A DNA stretch of 35,309 bases from a bacterium. Lineage in GTDB: Bacteria; Sysuimicrobiota; Sysuimicrobiia; Sysuimicrobiales; Segetimicrobiaceae. This document shows, piece by piece, positions 15,803-23,948 of this stretch (its first letter is position 1; every line of letters starts with the position of its first letter). The notes under the pieces were generated by a model, which had not been told where the DNA came from, did no database searches, and saw nothing but the letters and a program-made list of their open reading frames with translations. Both the position numbers and the translations under genes were made by a program. The DNA lies in contig DATGFS010000021.1 of the NCBI GenBank assembly GCA_035308905.1, positions 1 to 35,309 of the forward strand, written 5' to 3'.

Positions 15803-16685
15803 GGCGCCGCCACCGCAGCAGCGGGCCGAGCCGCCCCGCGAAGACGGGACCGAGCCGCCCCGCGAAGACGGGGTCGAGCACCCCGTTCGGCAGATACGTG
15901 GTCACGAGGACGAGGATCGCGCCGTCGAGGAGCAGCCGGTATTCTTTCAGGAACCGGAGCGCCTCCGGCAGCACCGTCAGCGCCATGCCGCCCAGGATCG
16001 GCCCGATGAAGGTGCCGGTGCCCCCGAACACCGCGTACGTGAGGATCGTCACAGCCTCGCCGAAGGACGCCTGCGCGGGGTTGATCAGATACGTGAAGTG
16101 GACCGCGAGCCCTCCGGCCAAGCCGGCGATGAAGCCGGCGATCGAAAACGCCAGGACCTTGTACGCGGTCACTCGGATGCCCATCGCCTGCGCCGCGGCC
16201 TCGTCTTCCCGGATCGCGGCGAGGGCGCGGCCGGTGCGGGACCGTTCCAGCCGGTAGAAGAAGAACGCGGCCACGGCGAGCGCGCCGTAGACGTGCGGAA
16301 ACGAGACGAGCGGGGCGATCCCGACCAACCCGAGGGCGCCGCCGGTGATCGTCAGGTTGAGCGCCGCCACGCGGACGACCTCGCCGAAGGCGAGGGTCGC
16401 GATGGCGAGGTAGATGCCCCGGAGCCGAAGACACGGGATCCCGATCAGCACCGCCACCACGGTCGCCAGCGCCGCCCCGGCCAGCAGCGCCGGCCAGAGC
16501 GCGGCGTGATAGGTCTTCGTCAGGATCGCGGCCGTGTAGCCGCCGATCGTCGCGAGCGCCGCGTTCCCGAGCGAGAGCTGGCCCGCCATGAGCGTGACGT
16601 AGATGGACAGGGCGAGCAGCGCCGCGACCCCGGCGAACAGCACGAGGGTGCTGTAGGCGGCGTAGAGGTCGGCGACGGCGTTCAT
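15795..16685 (-). CDS. livM: Branched-chain amino-acid ABC importer permease LivM
   Basis: The 296-residue permease has about nine hydrophobic helices. Family hallmarks are [21 protein letters not shown] near the N-terminus, the ATPase-docking loop [19 protein letters not shown], and [15 protein letters not shown]. The C-terminus carries an in-frame duplication (VFAGRLGP repeated) made by a 24-bp DNA tandem repeat and ends in a basic tail. It starts 9 bp after the livH stop and overlaps the LivGF ATPase start, so the operon is tightly coupled. Confidence 0.94.
   Translation of the reverse strand: MNAVADLYAAYSTLVLFAGVAALLALSIYVTLMAGQLSLGNAALATIGGYTAAILTKTYHAALWPALLAGAALATVVAVLIGIPCLRLRGIYLAIATLAFGEVVRVAALNLTITGGALGLVGIAPLVSFPHVYGALAVAAFFFYRLERSRTGRALAAIREDEAAAQAMGIRVTAYKVLAFSIAGFIAGLAGGLAVHFTYLINPAQASFGEAVTILTYAVFGGTGTFIGPILGGMALTVLPEALRFLKEYRLLLDGAILVLVTTYLPNGVLDPVFAGRLGPVFAGRLGPLLRWRRRA
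15826..15873 (-). repeat. 24-bp tandem duplication in the livM 3' end
   Basis: Two adjacent copies of a 24-bp unit (15826-15849 and 15850-15873) differ only at the last base. They keep the livM frame and add an extra VFAGRLGP octapeptide to the C-terminal tail. A decayed third copy may begin at 15874. Confidence 0.9.
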
Positions 16686-16694
16686 GCGGCCGGC

Positions 16695-17585
16695 CTAGGC
16701 CTCGCGGCTGCGCTGCTGGCCGAGCAGCCCGGTCGGCCGGAGGACCAGCACCAGGAACAGCAGACCGAACGCCACCGCGTCGCGGTAGCTGCTGTTGAGA
16801 TACTGCACGATCAGCACCTCGCCGATCCCCATGGCCAGGCCGCCGAGGACCGCGCCGGTGATGTCGCCCATGCCGCCGAGAATGATGGCGGCCAGTCCCT
16901 TGAGGCCGTAGGTGTTGCCCATGAACGGCGAGACGCTGCCCTGGAAGAGCATGCCGACGAGGACCCCCGCGATGCCGCCGAGCGCGGAACTGAGGAAGAA
17001 CGTGAACGCGACGACGCGGTCGAACGGCATTCCGAGCAGGGCGGCCGTCTGCGGGTTCTCGGCCACGGCCCGGATTGCGAGCCCCAGCCGGGTGCGGACG
17101 AGCAAGAGGCGCAGACCGATCATGAGCGCGACAACCGTCGCCAGCACCACCCCCTGCAGCAGACTGACGGTGACCGGGCCCGCGGTGAAGAACCGGAGCG
17201 GCACGGTCCCCGGCGGATAGCTCAGCGGTTCGGTGCCCCACACGATCTGCGCCAGGTTGACGAGGATGAGCGCGATCCCGATCGAGGTGATGAGCGACGA
17301 CAGCCGGCTCGCGCCCCGGAGGCGCAGCGGCCGGAACGCGACGGCGTCGAGAAGGACCCCGAGCAGCCCCGCGCCGGCGCAGGCCCCGGCGACCGCCAGG
17401 GCGAGACCCACCTTGGCGTCCACGAGCAGCGTGTACGCGAGCAGCGCGCCGACGGCCAGCACCGCGGGGTGCGCGAGGTTGATGATCTCGAGCACGCCAA
17501 AGACGAGCGTGAAGCCGAGGGCGAAGAGGGCGTAGACGGAGCCGAGCGAGATCCCGTTGACGAGCTGTTGAAGAAAGACGGCCAT
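16695..17585 (-). CDS. livH: Branched-chain amino-acid ABC importer permease LivH
   Basis: The 296-residue inner-membrane permease starts with [20 protein letters not shown] and contains the diagnostic INLAHP-type segment ([21 protein letters not shown]) and the EAA-like docking loop [38 protein letters not shown] segment near the end is also typical. It forms the channel with LivM and works with the LivK binding protein encoded directly upstream. ATG 17585 has no strong ribosome site, but the hairpin in the 63-bp gap may shape translation or message stability. Confidence 0.95.
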   Translation of the reverse strand: MAVFLQQLVNGISLGSVYALFALGFTLVFGVLEIINLAHPAVLAVGALLAYTLLVDAKVGLALAVAGACAGAGLLGVLLDAVAFRPLRLRGASRLSSLITSIGIALILVNLAQIVWGTEPLSYPPGTVPLRFFTAGPVTVSLLQGVVLATVVALMIGLRLLLVRTRLGLAIRAVAENPQTAALLGMPFDRVVAFTFFLSSALGGIAGVLVGMLFQGSVSPFMGNTYGLKGLAAIILGGMGDITGAVLGGLAMGIGEVLIVQYLNSSYRDAVAFGLLFLVLVLRPTGLLGQQRSREA

Positions 17586-17597
17586 GAAGGCCCGCGG

Positions 17598-17630
17598 CCG
17601 GGGGCGGCGCGCGGGCGCGCCCGCCCCCGG
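17598..17630 (-). terminator. GC hairpin between livK and livH
   Basis: CCGGGGGCGG (17598-17607) and CCGCCCCCGG (17621-17630) form a perfect 10-bp stem around a 13-base GC-only loop. There is no T-run, so it is not a classical terminator. In binding-protein operons such intercistronic hairpins often protect the upstream message or partially terminate, giving more binding protein than permease. That role is inferred. Confidence 0.5.
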
Positions 17631-17648
17631 CCCGGCGTTTACCTCACG

Positions 17649-18782
17649 CTATTTGACGTCGAGCTCGACGAACCGCCCGCCCCGTACCACCGCGACGTAC
17701 GTCCGCGGCTGGATCACGTCGCGGTCGGCGGCGATGCTGATCCGGCCGAGCGGTGTCTCGATGTTCTTGATCGTGTAGAGGGCCTGCTCGATTTTGCTCC
17801 GCTGCGTGCGCACGGGTTCGGCGCCCGTGAGCCCGGCGCGGCGGATCGCTTCCGCGACGACCTGCGCCCCGGTGTACGCCTGGGCGGCGAACTGGTTTGG
17901 TTCACGCTTGTACTCGTCACGGTAGGCGCCGTAGAACTTGAGGTTGACCGCGGACGGCGCGCTCGGGACCCACGCCGTGCCGACGATCAGTCCTTCCGCG
18001 GCCGGGCCGGCCCGCGTGATGATGTTCGTGTCGTTGAAGCCGTTCCCGCCGATGAAGGGCACCGTGATGCCGAGGTTGCGCCCCTGGATCAGCAGCAGCG
18101 TGCCCTCGCGCGCGAGCGCGCTGACCACGATCGCTTGCGGGTTCGCGGCCTTCGCCTTGGTAAGCTGCGCGGAAAAATCGCTGTCGCCGCGCGAGAACGT
18201 AATCGTGTCCGCGATCGCGACGCCGTTCTTCTGCAGCTCCTCGGCGAACGTCCGGTAGCCCGAGATCGTAAAGTCGTCGGCGTTGTCGTACAGGACGACG
18301 ACCTTGGACAGGTTGAGGACCTTCTTTGCGACGGCGATCGACTTCGGAATCTGCACGGCCTCCGGAGCCGACACCCGGAAGACGGTCGCGCCGATCTGCG
18401 GGATGCCCTTGGCCGTATTGCTGACGCCGACAACCGGCACGCCCGCCTGGACGGCCAGCGGATCGGCCGCAAACGCCTGGGCGCTCAGCACCGGGCCGAG
18501 GATCGCCGCGACCTGATCCCGCTGAATCAGCTTCTGGAAGACGTTGATCGCGCCGTCGCGCCCGGCGCCGGTGTCCTCGAGGATCGGGTCGATGCGCACC
18601 TGGCCCATCGCGTTGATCTGCTTGAAGGCGAGCTGGAAGCCGTTGCGGATCGGATCGCCGTACGCGGCGATGTCGCCGGTCACCCCCACCGCCAAGCCGA
18701 TCTTGACCGGCCGGACCGGCGCCGCCCACGCCGCCGAGACCGCCAGCGGCAGGAGCAGGGCCAGAAGCCAGAGTTTTTTCAT
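17649..18782 (-). CDS. Branched-chain amino-acid ABC importer substrate-binding protein (LivK-like)
   Basis: The 377-residue protein begins with a clear Sec signal peptide ([20 protein letters not shown], no lipobox). A type I periplasmic-binding fold follows: [73 protein letters not shown] and [14 protein letters not shown]. These match the Peripla_BP_6 group that delivers branched-chain amino acids, amides or related small molecules to LivHM. It is the first gene of the minus-strand operon and is divergent from the GAF-PAS gene, so the 132-bp gap upstream should hold the operon promoter. The ligand is not deducible; the nearby aminotransferase and amidase hint at nitrogen compounds. Confidence 0.93.
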   Translation of the reverse strand: MKKLWLLALLLPLAVSAAWAAPVRPVKIGLAVGVTGDIAAYGDPIRNGFQLAFKQINAMGQVRIDPILEDTGAGRDGAINVFQKLIQRDQVAAILGPVLSAQAFAADPLAVQAGVPVVGVSNTAKGIPQIGATVFRVSAPEAVQIPKSIAVAKKVLNLSKVVVLYDNADDFTISGYRTFAEELQKNGVAIADTITFSRGDSDFSAQLTKAKAANPQAIVVSALAREGTLLLIQGRNLGITVPFIGGNGFNDTNIITRAGPAAEGLIVGTAWVPSAPSAVNLKFYGAYRDEYKREPNQFAAQAYTGAQVVAEAIRRAGLTGAEPVRTQRSKIEQALYTIKNIETPLGRISIAADRDVIQPRTYVAVVRGGRFVELDVK

Positions 18783-18914
18783 GCGTCAAGCACCCCCCGT
18801 TTGGGCTGCGAAACGTCTCAGTTTACGCGATCCGGCGCACTTTTCCCTGGCAAAGTGCATGGAGATTCGGCGCAAGGTTTGACCCGCCGCGCGTTGCGGG
18901 GATGACTCGACTGT

Positions 18915-19817
18915 ATGAAGCTGGTCTTGCCATCAAGGCAGAGGCGAAATCGCGGCCGGCGCGATTCCGCCGGCGCGCTCGCGTTTCTCTCACATCTTGC
19001 CGGCGAGTTCTCCATCGTGCTCAATCTTCAAGACCTGCTCGCGCACGTGATCCGCACCTGCCGGGTGGAATTGGGCTTCGACTCGTGCTCGCTTGCCCTC
19101 GTCGATGAGGACGACCAGGACGCGCTGCGGATCCAGGCGGCGTCCGGGCTCCGCACCACCTATATCGATCTCAAGATTCCGGCCGGGCGGGGCCTCCACG
19201 GCGAAGTGGTGAGGACGGGCCAGCCGCTGCTGGTGCCGGACATGGCCGCCGATTCCCGCGTGTTCCAGCTGCAGCCCGGGATCCGGTCGGGGATCTACGC
19301 GCCGCTGATCGTCCGCAATCGCGTCGTGGGCGTGCTGAGCGCGCTGCGGTCGGCAAAGGACGCGTTTACCCACGCCGAGCTGGATCTGCTCACGGTGGTG
19401 GCGGGCTATGTGGCCGGCGCCGTCGAGGTGGCACGGCTGCACGAGCGGCTGAAGGAGCAGGCCCTCAACTCGAGCTATCAGCTCGCGGAAGCCCTGGATC
19501 TCGCGAGCGTGGCGATGATCATTGCGAGCTTGGAGGACGGCGCCATTCTTCGCTGGAACCGCGCCGCCGCGGACGTCTATGGATACACGCAGGAAGAAGC
19601 GGTCGGGCGGCCGCTCGCCCTGCTCGAGTCTCTCGATCAGCGGGGCGCGCTGGACGAGGTGCTCGCGGCGCTGAGACGGGGAGAGTCCGCGCGCTCGATC
19701 GACGTGGTGCACATAGGAAAGGAAGGGCAGCGCCGGCGGGTCGCCCTGACCGCGCATCCCATGCGGAACGCGGCCGGGAAGGTACGGTGGGCGCTCCTCG
19801 ACGTAATGGCGTACTGA
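18915..19817 (+). CDS. GAF-PAS sensor protein
   Basis: The 300-residue soluble protein has a GAF domain (about 25-180; LQDLLAHVIRTCRVELGFDSCSLALVDED, GRGLHGEVVRTGQPLLVPDM, APLIVRNRVVGVLSA) and a PAS domain (about 188-298; SVAMIIASLEDGAILRWNRAA, DVYGYTQEEAVGRPL). No kinase, cyclase, phosphatase or DNA-binding output follows. It may signal through protein contacts or be a truncated sensor that acts with a partner encoded elsewhere. It is divergent from the liv operon and may respond to the same signal. TTGACC at 18879-18884 is a possible -35 box, without a convincing -10. Confidence 0.85.
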   Translation: MKLVLPSRQRRNRGRRDSAGALAFLSHLAGEFSIVLNLQDLLAHVIRTCRVELGFDSCSLALVDEDDQDALRIQAASGLRTTYIDLKIPAGRGLHGEVVRTGQPLLVPDMAADSRVFQLQPGIRSGIYAPLIVRNRVVGVLSALRSAKDAFTHAELDLLTVVAGYVAGAVEVARLHERLKEQALNSSYQLAEALDLASVAMIIASLEDGAILRWNRAAADVYGYTQEEAVGRPLALLESLDQRGALDEVLAALRRGESARSIDVVHIGKEGQRRRVALTAHPMRNAAGKVRWALLDVMAY

Positions 19818-19857
19818 TCGGGACACGGCCTGATCGAGGGCCGGTTGGGGGGACGAC

Positions 19858-20757
19858 ATGGCGGTGGACGTCGGCGTAACGCTGCCCACCCAGGGTCCGC
19901 TGGCCACGGCGGAGGCCGTCGCGACGATCGCGCGGCACGCGGAATCGGCCGGCTTTCGATCGTTGTGGGTGACCGATCACATCGCGATCCCGACCCGCTC
20001 CGCCAGCCGCTACCCGTACAGCGCGGACGGCGGCCTGCCGTGGGACCCCTCGATTCCTTACCTCGACGCGCTGACGGCGCTGGCCTGGGTGGCGGCGCTG
20101 ACGCGCACCGTGCGGATCGGGACCTCGGTGCTCGTCCTGCCGATGCGCCACCCGCTGCCCGTTGCGAAGGCAGTGGCGACCCTCGACTACCTCTCCGGCG
20201 GCCGGGCCGTACTGGCCGTCGGCGCCGGCTGGTTCGAGGAAGAGTTCGCGCTGCTCGACCAGCCGTTCCGCGACCGGGGCCGCCGGCTCGACGATGCCGT
20301 GCGGCTCCTCAAGGCGTGCTGGGGCCCGGATCCGGTACGGTACCGCGGGGAATTCTACGATCTGCCGGCGTTCGCGATGGCGCCCAAGCCGCCGCAGGGC
20401 AGCCGGCTTCCGGTGTTGGCCGGCGGCGAGGGCGAGGTGGCGCTGCGCCGTGTCGCCGCGGTATGCGACGGCTGGCAGCCGCTCGGGCTCGACCCGGACG
20501 AGTATCGCGAGCGGGCCGGCCGTCTCGAGACGTACGCGGCGCGCCGCGGCCGTTCCATGAACGACCTCTGGCTCCAGGCGCGCATCGCGCGCGGCGTCCC
20601 GATCACCCGCGCCCTCGCGGCGCGGTACGCCGCCGCGGGCGCGCGCACGCTCATCGTGGACCCGGCCTACCGCACGATGACGCTCGACGCGGCGCGGGCC
20701 TTTCTCGACGAGGTCGCGCGCGAACTCGAGGTTGCGCCCGCCGTCCCCGGCTGTTAG
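19858..20757 (+). CDS. LLM-class F420-dependent oxidoreductase
   Basis: The 299-residue TIM-barrel protein of the luciferase-like monooxygenase superfamily has GVTLPTQGP at the start, FRSLWVTDHIAIPTRSASRYPY, TRTVRIGTSVLVLPMRHPL, LDYLSGGRAVLAVGAGWFEEEF and the CDGWQPLGLDPDEY region. These fit the TIGR03619-type F420 group, which uses deazaflavin F420 (or FMN) to oxidise or reduce unknown substrates. ATG 19858 follows GGGGGGA. It lies 40 bp after the GAF-PAS gene with a small GGCC...GGCC repeat between. Another probable F420 protein is found at the far end of the window, which suggests the organism makes this cofactor. Confidence 0.88.
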   Translation: MAVDVGVTLPTQGPLATAEAVATIARHAESAGFRSLWVTDHIAIPTRSASRYPYSADGGLPWDPSIPYLDALTALAWVAALTRTVRIGTSVLVLPMRHPLPVAKAVATLDYLSGGRAVLAVGAGWFEEEFALLDQPFRDRGRRLDDAVRLLKACWGPDPVRYRGEFYDLPAFAMAPKPPQGSRLPVLAGGEGEVALRRVAAVCDGWQPLGLDPDEYRERAGRLETYAARRGRSMNDLWLQARIARGVPITRALAARYAAAGARTLIVDPAYRTMTLDAARAFLDEVARELEVAPAVPGC

Positions 20758-20954
20758 GATAGGGCGCGTGAACCGCGTCACGAGACCATCCACGCAAACC
20801 CCGCTGTACTGCATCTGTCCTCCGCGGAGGTAGCACGCCTCCGCTTCCGGCGTTCCACGCAGTTCCATAGCACGGCCAATCGAGTCTGACGTTCATCGCC
20901 GCCCCCGAAGGGGCCGGCGCAGCACGCCCGCCGAGGGCGCACGGGGTGATTTCC
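20758..20954 (+). promoter_or_regulatory. Structured 197-nt leader of the ATP-grasp gene, with a possible 21-codon ORF
   Basis: The gap before the ATP-grasp gene can form at least three hairpins: GCGGAGG/CCTCCGC (20824-20844), with an overlapping 12-bp palindrome at 20819-20830; GCCCC-CGAA-GGGGC (20901-20914); and a CGCCC/GGGCG hairpin just before the ribosome site. A 21-residue frame (GTG 20768 to TAG 20831-20833) has AGGATAGGG just upstream and ends PLYCICPPRR inside the first hairpin. The layout could be an attenuator with leader peptide. No known riboswitch class was recognised. Confidence 0.35.
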
Positions 20955-21944
20955 ATGGAGACAGGGGGTCCCCGCCTGGGGATTGTGTACGAGCATCCGG
21001 AGTGGTTCGCGCCGCTCTTTGCCGCGCTCGACGCGCGCGGCGTACCGTACGACCGGATCGACGTGAGCGCCCACCTGTTCGATCCGGGCGGCGCGCCGCC
21101 ACCGTGGACGCTGGTGCTGAACCGCATGAGCCCGTCGGCCCACCTGCGCGGGCACGGACAGGCCATCGTCTACGCGCGCGACTTTCTTCGTTATCTCGAG
21201 GGGGCGGACATCGAGACGATCAACGGGGCGGACGCCTTCACACTGGAGACGTCCAAGGTCTCGCAGCTGCTGCTGCTTCGCCGTCTCGGGCTGCGCGCGC
21301 CGCGGACGCGGGTGATCAACCATCCGAGCCAGGCCGCGGCGGCGGCGGACGGGCTCGACTTTCCGGTCGCGGTGAAGCCGAACATCGGGGGGAGCGGCGC
21401 GGGGATCCAGCGGTTCGACCACCTCGAGGATCTTGCCGCCGCGGTTGCGGAGGGCACGCTCGACCTCGGCATCGACCGCACCGCGCTGGTGCAGGAGTTC
21501 CTGCCCGCGCGGGACGGTCACATCGTCCGGGTGGAAGTCTTGGACGGCCGCGTGCTCTACGCAATCAAGGTCTTTCCGAAGCCCGGCGGCTTCAACCTCT
21601 GCCCGGCCGACATCTGCCAGGTCGAGCCGGAGGCCGGCCTGCGCCCGGCGGATCTTCCGAAGGCCGCCCTGCGGGTCGAAGCATGCACGCCGCCGGCGCA
21701 CGTCTGCCGCGACGTCCTCACGATCGCGCGGCGGGCGCGCCTGGATCTCGCCGGCGTCGAGTACCTTGTCGACGACCGGAACGGCCGGATTCACTACTAC
21801 GACATCAACGCGCTGTCGAATTTCGTGTCGAACGCGGTCGAGGTCGTCGGGTTCGATCCATACGGCGTGCTGGCGGATTACCTGGCGGGTCGGCTCGGCA
21901 TCCAGGGCTTGAGGCGGGCGGATCGCGCGGCGGCGGCCGTGTAA
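20955..21944 (+). CDS. RimK-like ATP-grasp ligase
   Basis: The 329-residue protein has the ATP-grasp layout: an N-terminal Rossmann-like part (LGIVYEHPEWFAPLFAALDA), LVLNRMSPSAH, FTLETSKVSQLLLLRRLGL, the ATP-binding lysine segment FPVAVKPNIGGSGAGIQRF, the adenine-side ALVQEFLPARDGHIVRVEVL, and the metal-binding end GVEYLVDDR...YDINALSNF, where Asp/Asn replace the more usual Glu-x-Asn. RimK-type enzymes join an amino acid to a carboxylate on a protein, peptide or cofactor. The acceptor here is unknown. ATG 20955 follows GGGGTGA at 6 nt; an upstream GTG (20946) is less likely. The convergent ABC exporter genes follow after a strong hairpin. Confidence 0.85.
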   Translation: METGGPRLGIVYEHPEWFAPLFAALDARGVPYDRIDVSAHLFDPGGAPPPWTLVLNRMSPSAHLRGHGQAIVYARDFLRYLEGADIETINGADAFTLETSKVSQLLLLRRLGLRAPRTRVINHPSQAAAAADGLDFPVAVKPNIGGSGAGIQRFDHLEDLAAAVAEGTLDLGIDRTALVQEFLPARDGHIVRVEVLDGRVLYAIKVFPKPGGFNLCPADICQVEPEAGLRPADLPKAALRVEACTPPAHVCRDVLTIARRARLDLAGVEYLVDDRNGRIHYYDINALSNFVSNAVEVVGFDPYGVLADYLAGRLGIQGLRRADRAAAAV

Positions 21945-21971
21945 GCGGGTGCCCCGTACGCGGAGCGTGTC

Positions 21972-21999
21972 GCGGCCCCCGGCGTTCGCCGGGGGCCGC
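21972..21999. terminator. 12-bp stem hairpin between convergent genes
   Basis: GCGGCCCCCGGC and its exact complement GCCGGGGGCCGC flank a GTTC loop. It lies between the ATP-grasp gene and the oppositely oriented ABC exporter gene, so it can end transcription from both sides. No T-run follows, which is common in very GC-rich genomes. Confidence 0.75.
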
Positions 22000-22100
22000 C
22001 CCGTTGTCCGCCCGCGCAGGGGGGTGCGCCGGCGAACCTACGTCTTACATTCGTTCCAGCGTCGCGCGGCGCCGCACGGTTCCATCGTGGAGCACGTTCG

Positions 22101-23948
22101 TCAATCGAGATCGGCGAACTGCAGCCGGTACAGCTTCGCGTAGATCCCGTCGCGCGCCAAGAGCGCGTCGTGCGTCCCTTCCTCGGCGACGCGGCCTTTG
22201 TGCAGGACGAGGATCCGGTCGACGTGGCGCACCGTCGAAAGCCGGTGGGCGATCACGATCGCGGTGCGTCCCCGCAGGGCCGCCGTCATCGCGCGCTGGA
22301 TGAGGACTTCCGTCTCCGCGTCCACGCTGCTCGTCGCCTCATCGAGGATCAGCAGAATCTCCGGCTGCGCAGCGAGCGCCCGCGCGAACGCGATCAGCTG
22401 CTTTTGCCCGGACGACAGGCCCGCCCCGCGTTCGTGGAGCTCGGTCGCGTAGCCCCGCGGCAGCGCCTCGATGAACCGCGCGGCCCCGGTCTGCTCCGCG
22501 GCCCGCTGCACGTCGGCGTCCGAGATCGCGGCGTTGCCGAGGCGGATGTTGTCGGCGATCGTGCCCGAGAACAGGAAGACATCTTGAAGAACGAGGCCGA
22601 CGTGCCGCCGCAGCTCGCGCTGCGGGTACCGGCGCACGTCGGTGCCGTCCACCAGCACCTCGCCCCGCTGCGGGTCGTAGAAGCGCGTGAGGAGATTGAT
22701 GACGGAGGTCTTTCCGGCGCCGGTATGGCCGACAATCGCGACGCGCTCGCCGGCGCGGATCGTAAACGAGACGCCGCGGAGCGCCCAGGCCGGCTCTCCC
22801 GCCGCCGGCCGGGCGGTCGTCGCCGCGGCCGGCGCGCCGCCGTCCTGGTAGGAGAACCAGACGTTCCGGAACACGATGTCGCCGCGCAGGCCCGGCAGCG
22901 GCGAGGGGCTCGCGGCGTCCCGGACGGCGACCGGCTCGTCCAGCACGCGGAAGATGCGCTCCGAGGACGCCATCGCCGCCTGGAAGATATTGAACTTATC
23001 CGCCAAGTCGCGCAGCGGATCGAAGAACCGCTCCGCGTACTGGATCGCGGCGACGAGCACGCCGAGCGTCGCAACGCCCCGCGCAATCTGGCCCCCGCCG
23101 TACCATAGGAGAAGGGCGACGCCGAACGCGCCGACGAGCTGAATCGCCGGGTAGAACTGCGAGAAGTTGCGGGTGGAGGCGAGGCTCGCGTCGAGATGGG
23201 CGGCGTTGAGCTCGTCGAAGGCGCCGAGGCGCCGGGGCTCCTGGGTAAACAGCTGCGTGACCGTCATCCCGGTGATCTGTTCGTTCAGGTACGCGTTGAT
23301 GCGCGCGAGGCGCGTGCGGACCGCGCGGAACGCGTCCCGCGACCGCAGCCGGAAGCGCTCCGTGATCACGTAGACGGCCGGCAGGACGGCAAACGCGGCG
23401 AGCGCGAGGCGCCAGTTCATCCACAGCATGATCGCCATGATGCCGATCATCGTGAAGACGTCGCCGAAGATCGCCACCGCGCCCGAGGTGATCAACTCGT
23501 TCAGCGCGTCGACGTCGTTCGTGACGCGGGTGACGAGACGTCCCACGGGCGTGCGCGAGAAGAAGCTCATCGACAGCCCCTGGAGGTGGGCGACCATCTG
23601 CGCGCGCAGGTCCGCCATCACGCGCTGCCCCACCGCCTGCATGAGGTAGCTCTGCGCCCAGCGGGCGCCGAAGCCGAACGCCAGGACGGCGAGGTAGACG
23701 GCGGCGAGCCCGACGAGCCCGCGGAAGTCCGCGGCGGCCGCCCGGCCGCCGGGCGGCGCGATGTACCGGTCGATGCCGAGCCGGTACAGCGTCGGCCCGG
23801 CGAGGTCGGCGAGCGAGGCGACCAGCAGCAGGGCGATCGACAGCCCGACCGTCACGCCGTAGGGGCGGACGTAGGCCAGCAGGCGCCGGACGAGGCGCGC
23901 GTCGTAGGCGCGTCCAAGGATCGGATCTTCGTCGAAGTGCGCGCTCAT
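22101..23948 (-). CDS. ABC exporter half-transporter, catalytically canonical Walker B subunit
   Basis: The 615-residue type IV (MsbA/LmrA-like) half-transporter has six membrane helices (about 30-320) followed by an ABC ATPase. Walker A is GHTGAGKT (407-414). Walker B is ILLILDE with the catalytic Glu537, then ATSSVD. The signature is LSSGQ (511-515) rather than LSGGQ. A variable 25-residue insert (about 368-390, Ala/Pro-rich) precedes the Walker A region. It overlaps the upstream half-transporter by 4 bp (ATGA). The two probably form a heterodimer exporting a drug, lipid or peptide. Confidence 0.92.
   Translation of the reverse strand: MSAHFDEDPILGRAYDARLVRRLLAYVRPYGVTVGLSIALLLVASLADLAGPTLYRLGIDRYIAPPGGRAAAADFRGLVGLAAVYLAVLAFGFGARWAQSYLMQAVGQRVMADLRAQMVAHLQGLSMSFFSRTPVGRLVTRVTNDVDALNELITSGAVAIFGDVFTMIGIMAIMLWMNWRLALAAFAVLPAVYVITERFRLRSRDAFRAVRTRLARINAYLNEQITGMTVTQLFTQEPRRLGAFDELNAAHLDASLASTRNFSQFYPAIQLVGAFGVALLLWYGGGQIARGVATLGVLVAAIQYAERFFDPLRDLADKFNIFQAAMASSERIFRVLDEPVAVRDAASPSPLPGLRGDIVFRNVWFSYQDGGAPAAATTARPAAGEPAWALRGVSFTIRAGERVAIVGHTGAGKTSVINLLTRFYDPQRGEVLVDGTDVRRYPQRELRRHVGLVLQDVFLFSGTIADNIRLGNAAISDADVQRAAEQTGAARFIEALPRGYATELHERGAGLSSGQKQLIAFARALAAQPEILLILDEATSSVDAETEVLIQRAMTAALRGRTAIVIAHRLSTVRHVDRILVLHKGRVAEEGTHDALLARDGIYAKLYRLQFADLD

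Noticed and set aside
15582-18905. 1107-codon plus-strand open frame across the liv operon
   Set aside because: It is a shadow of livGF, livM, livH and livK: composition is rich in Arg, Asp, Gly and His with no domain pattern, while the opposite strand encodes four conserved proteins.
20824-20914. Known riboswitch in the ATP-grasp leader
   Set aside because: None of the conserved cores I know (cobalamin, TPP, SAM, glycine, FMN) could be matched; only generic hairpins are visible.
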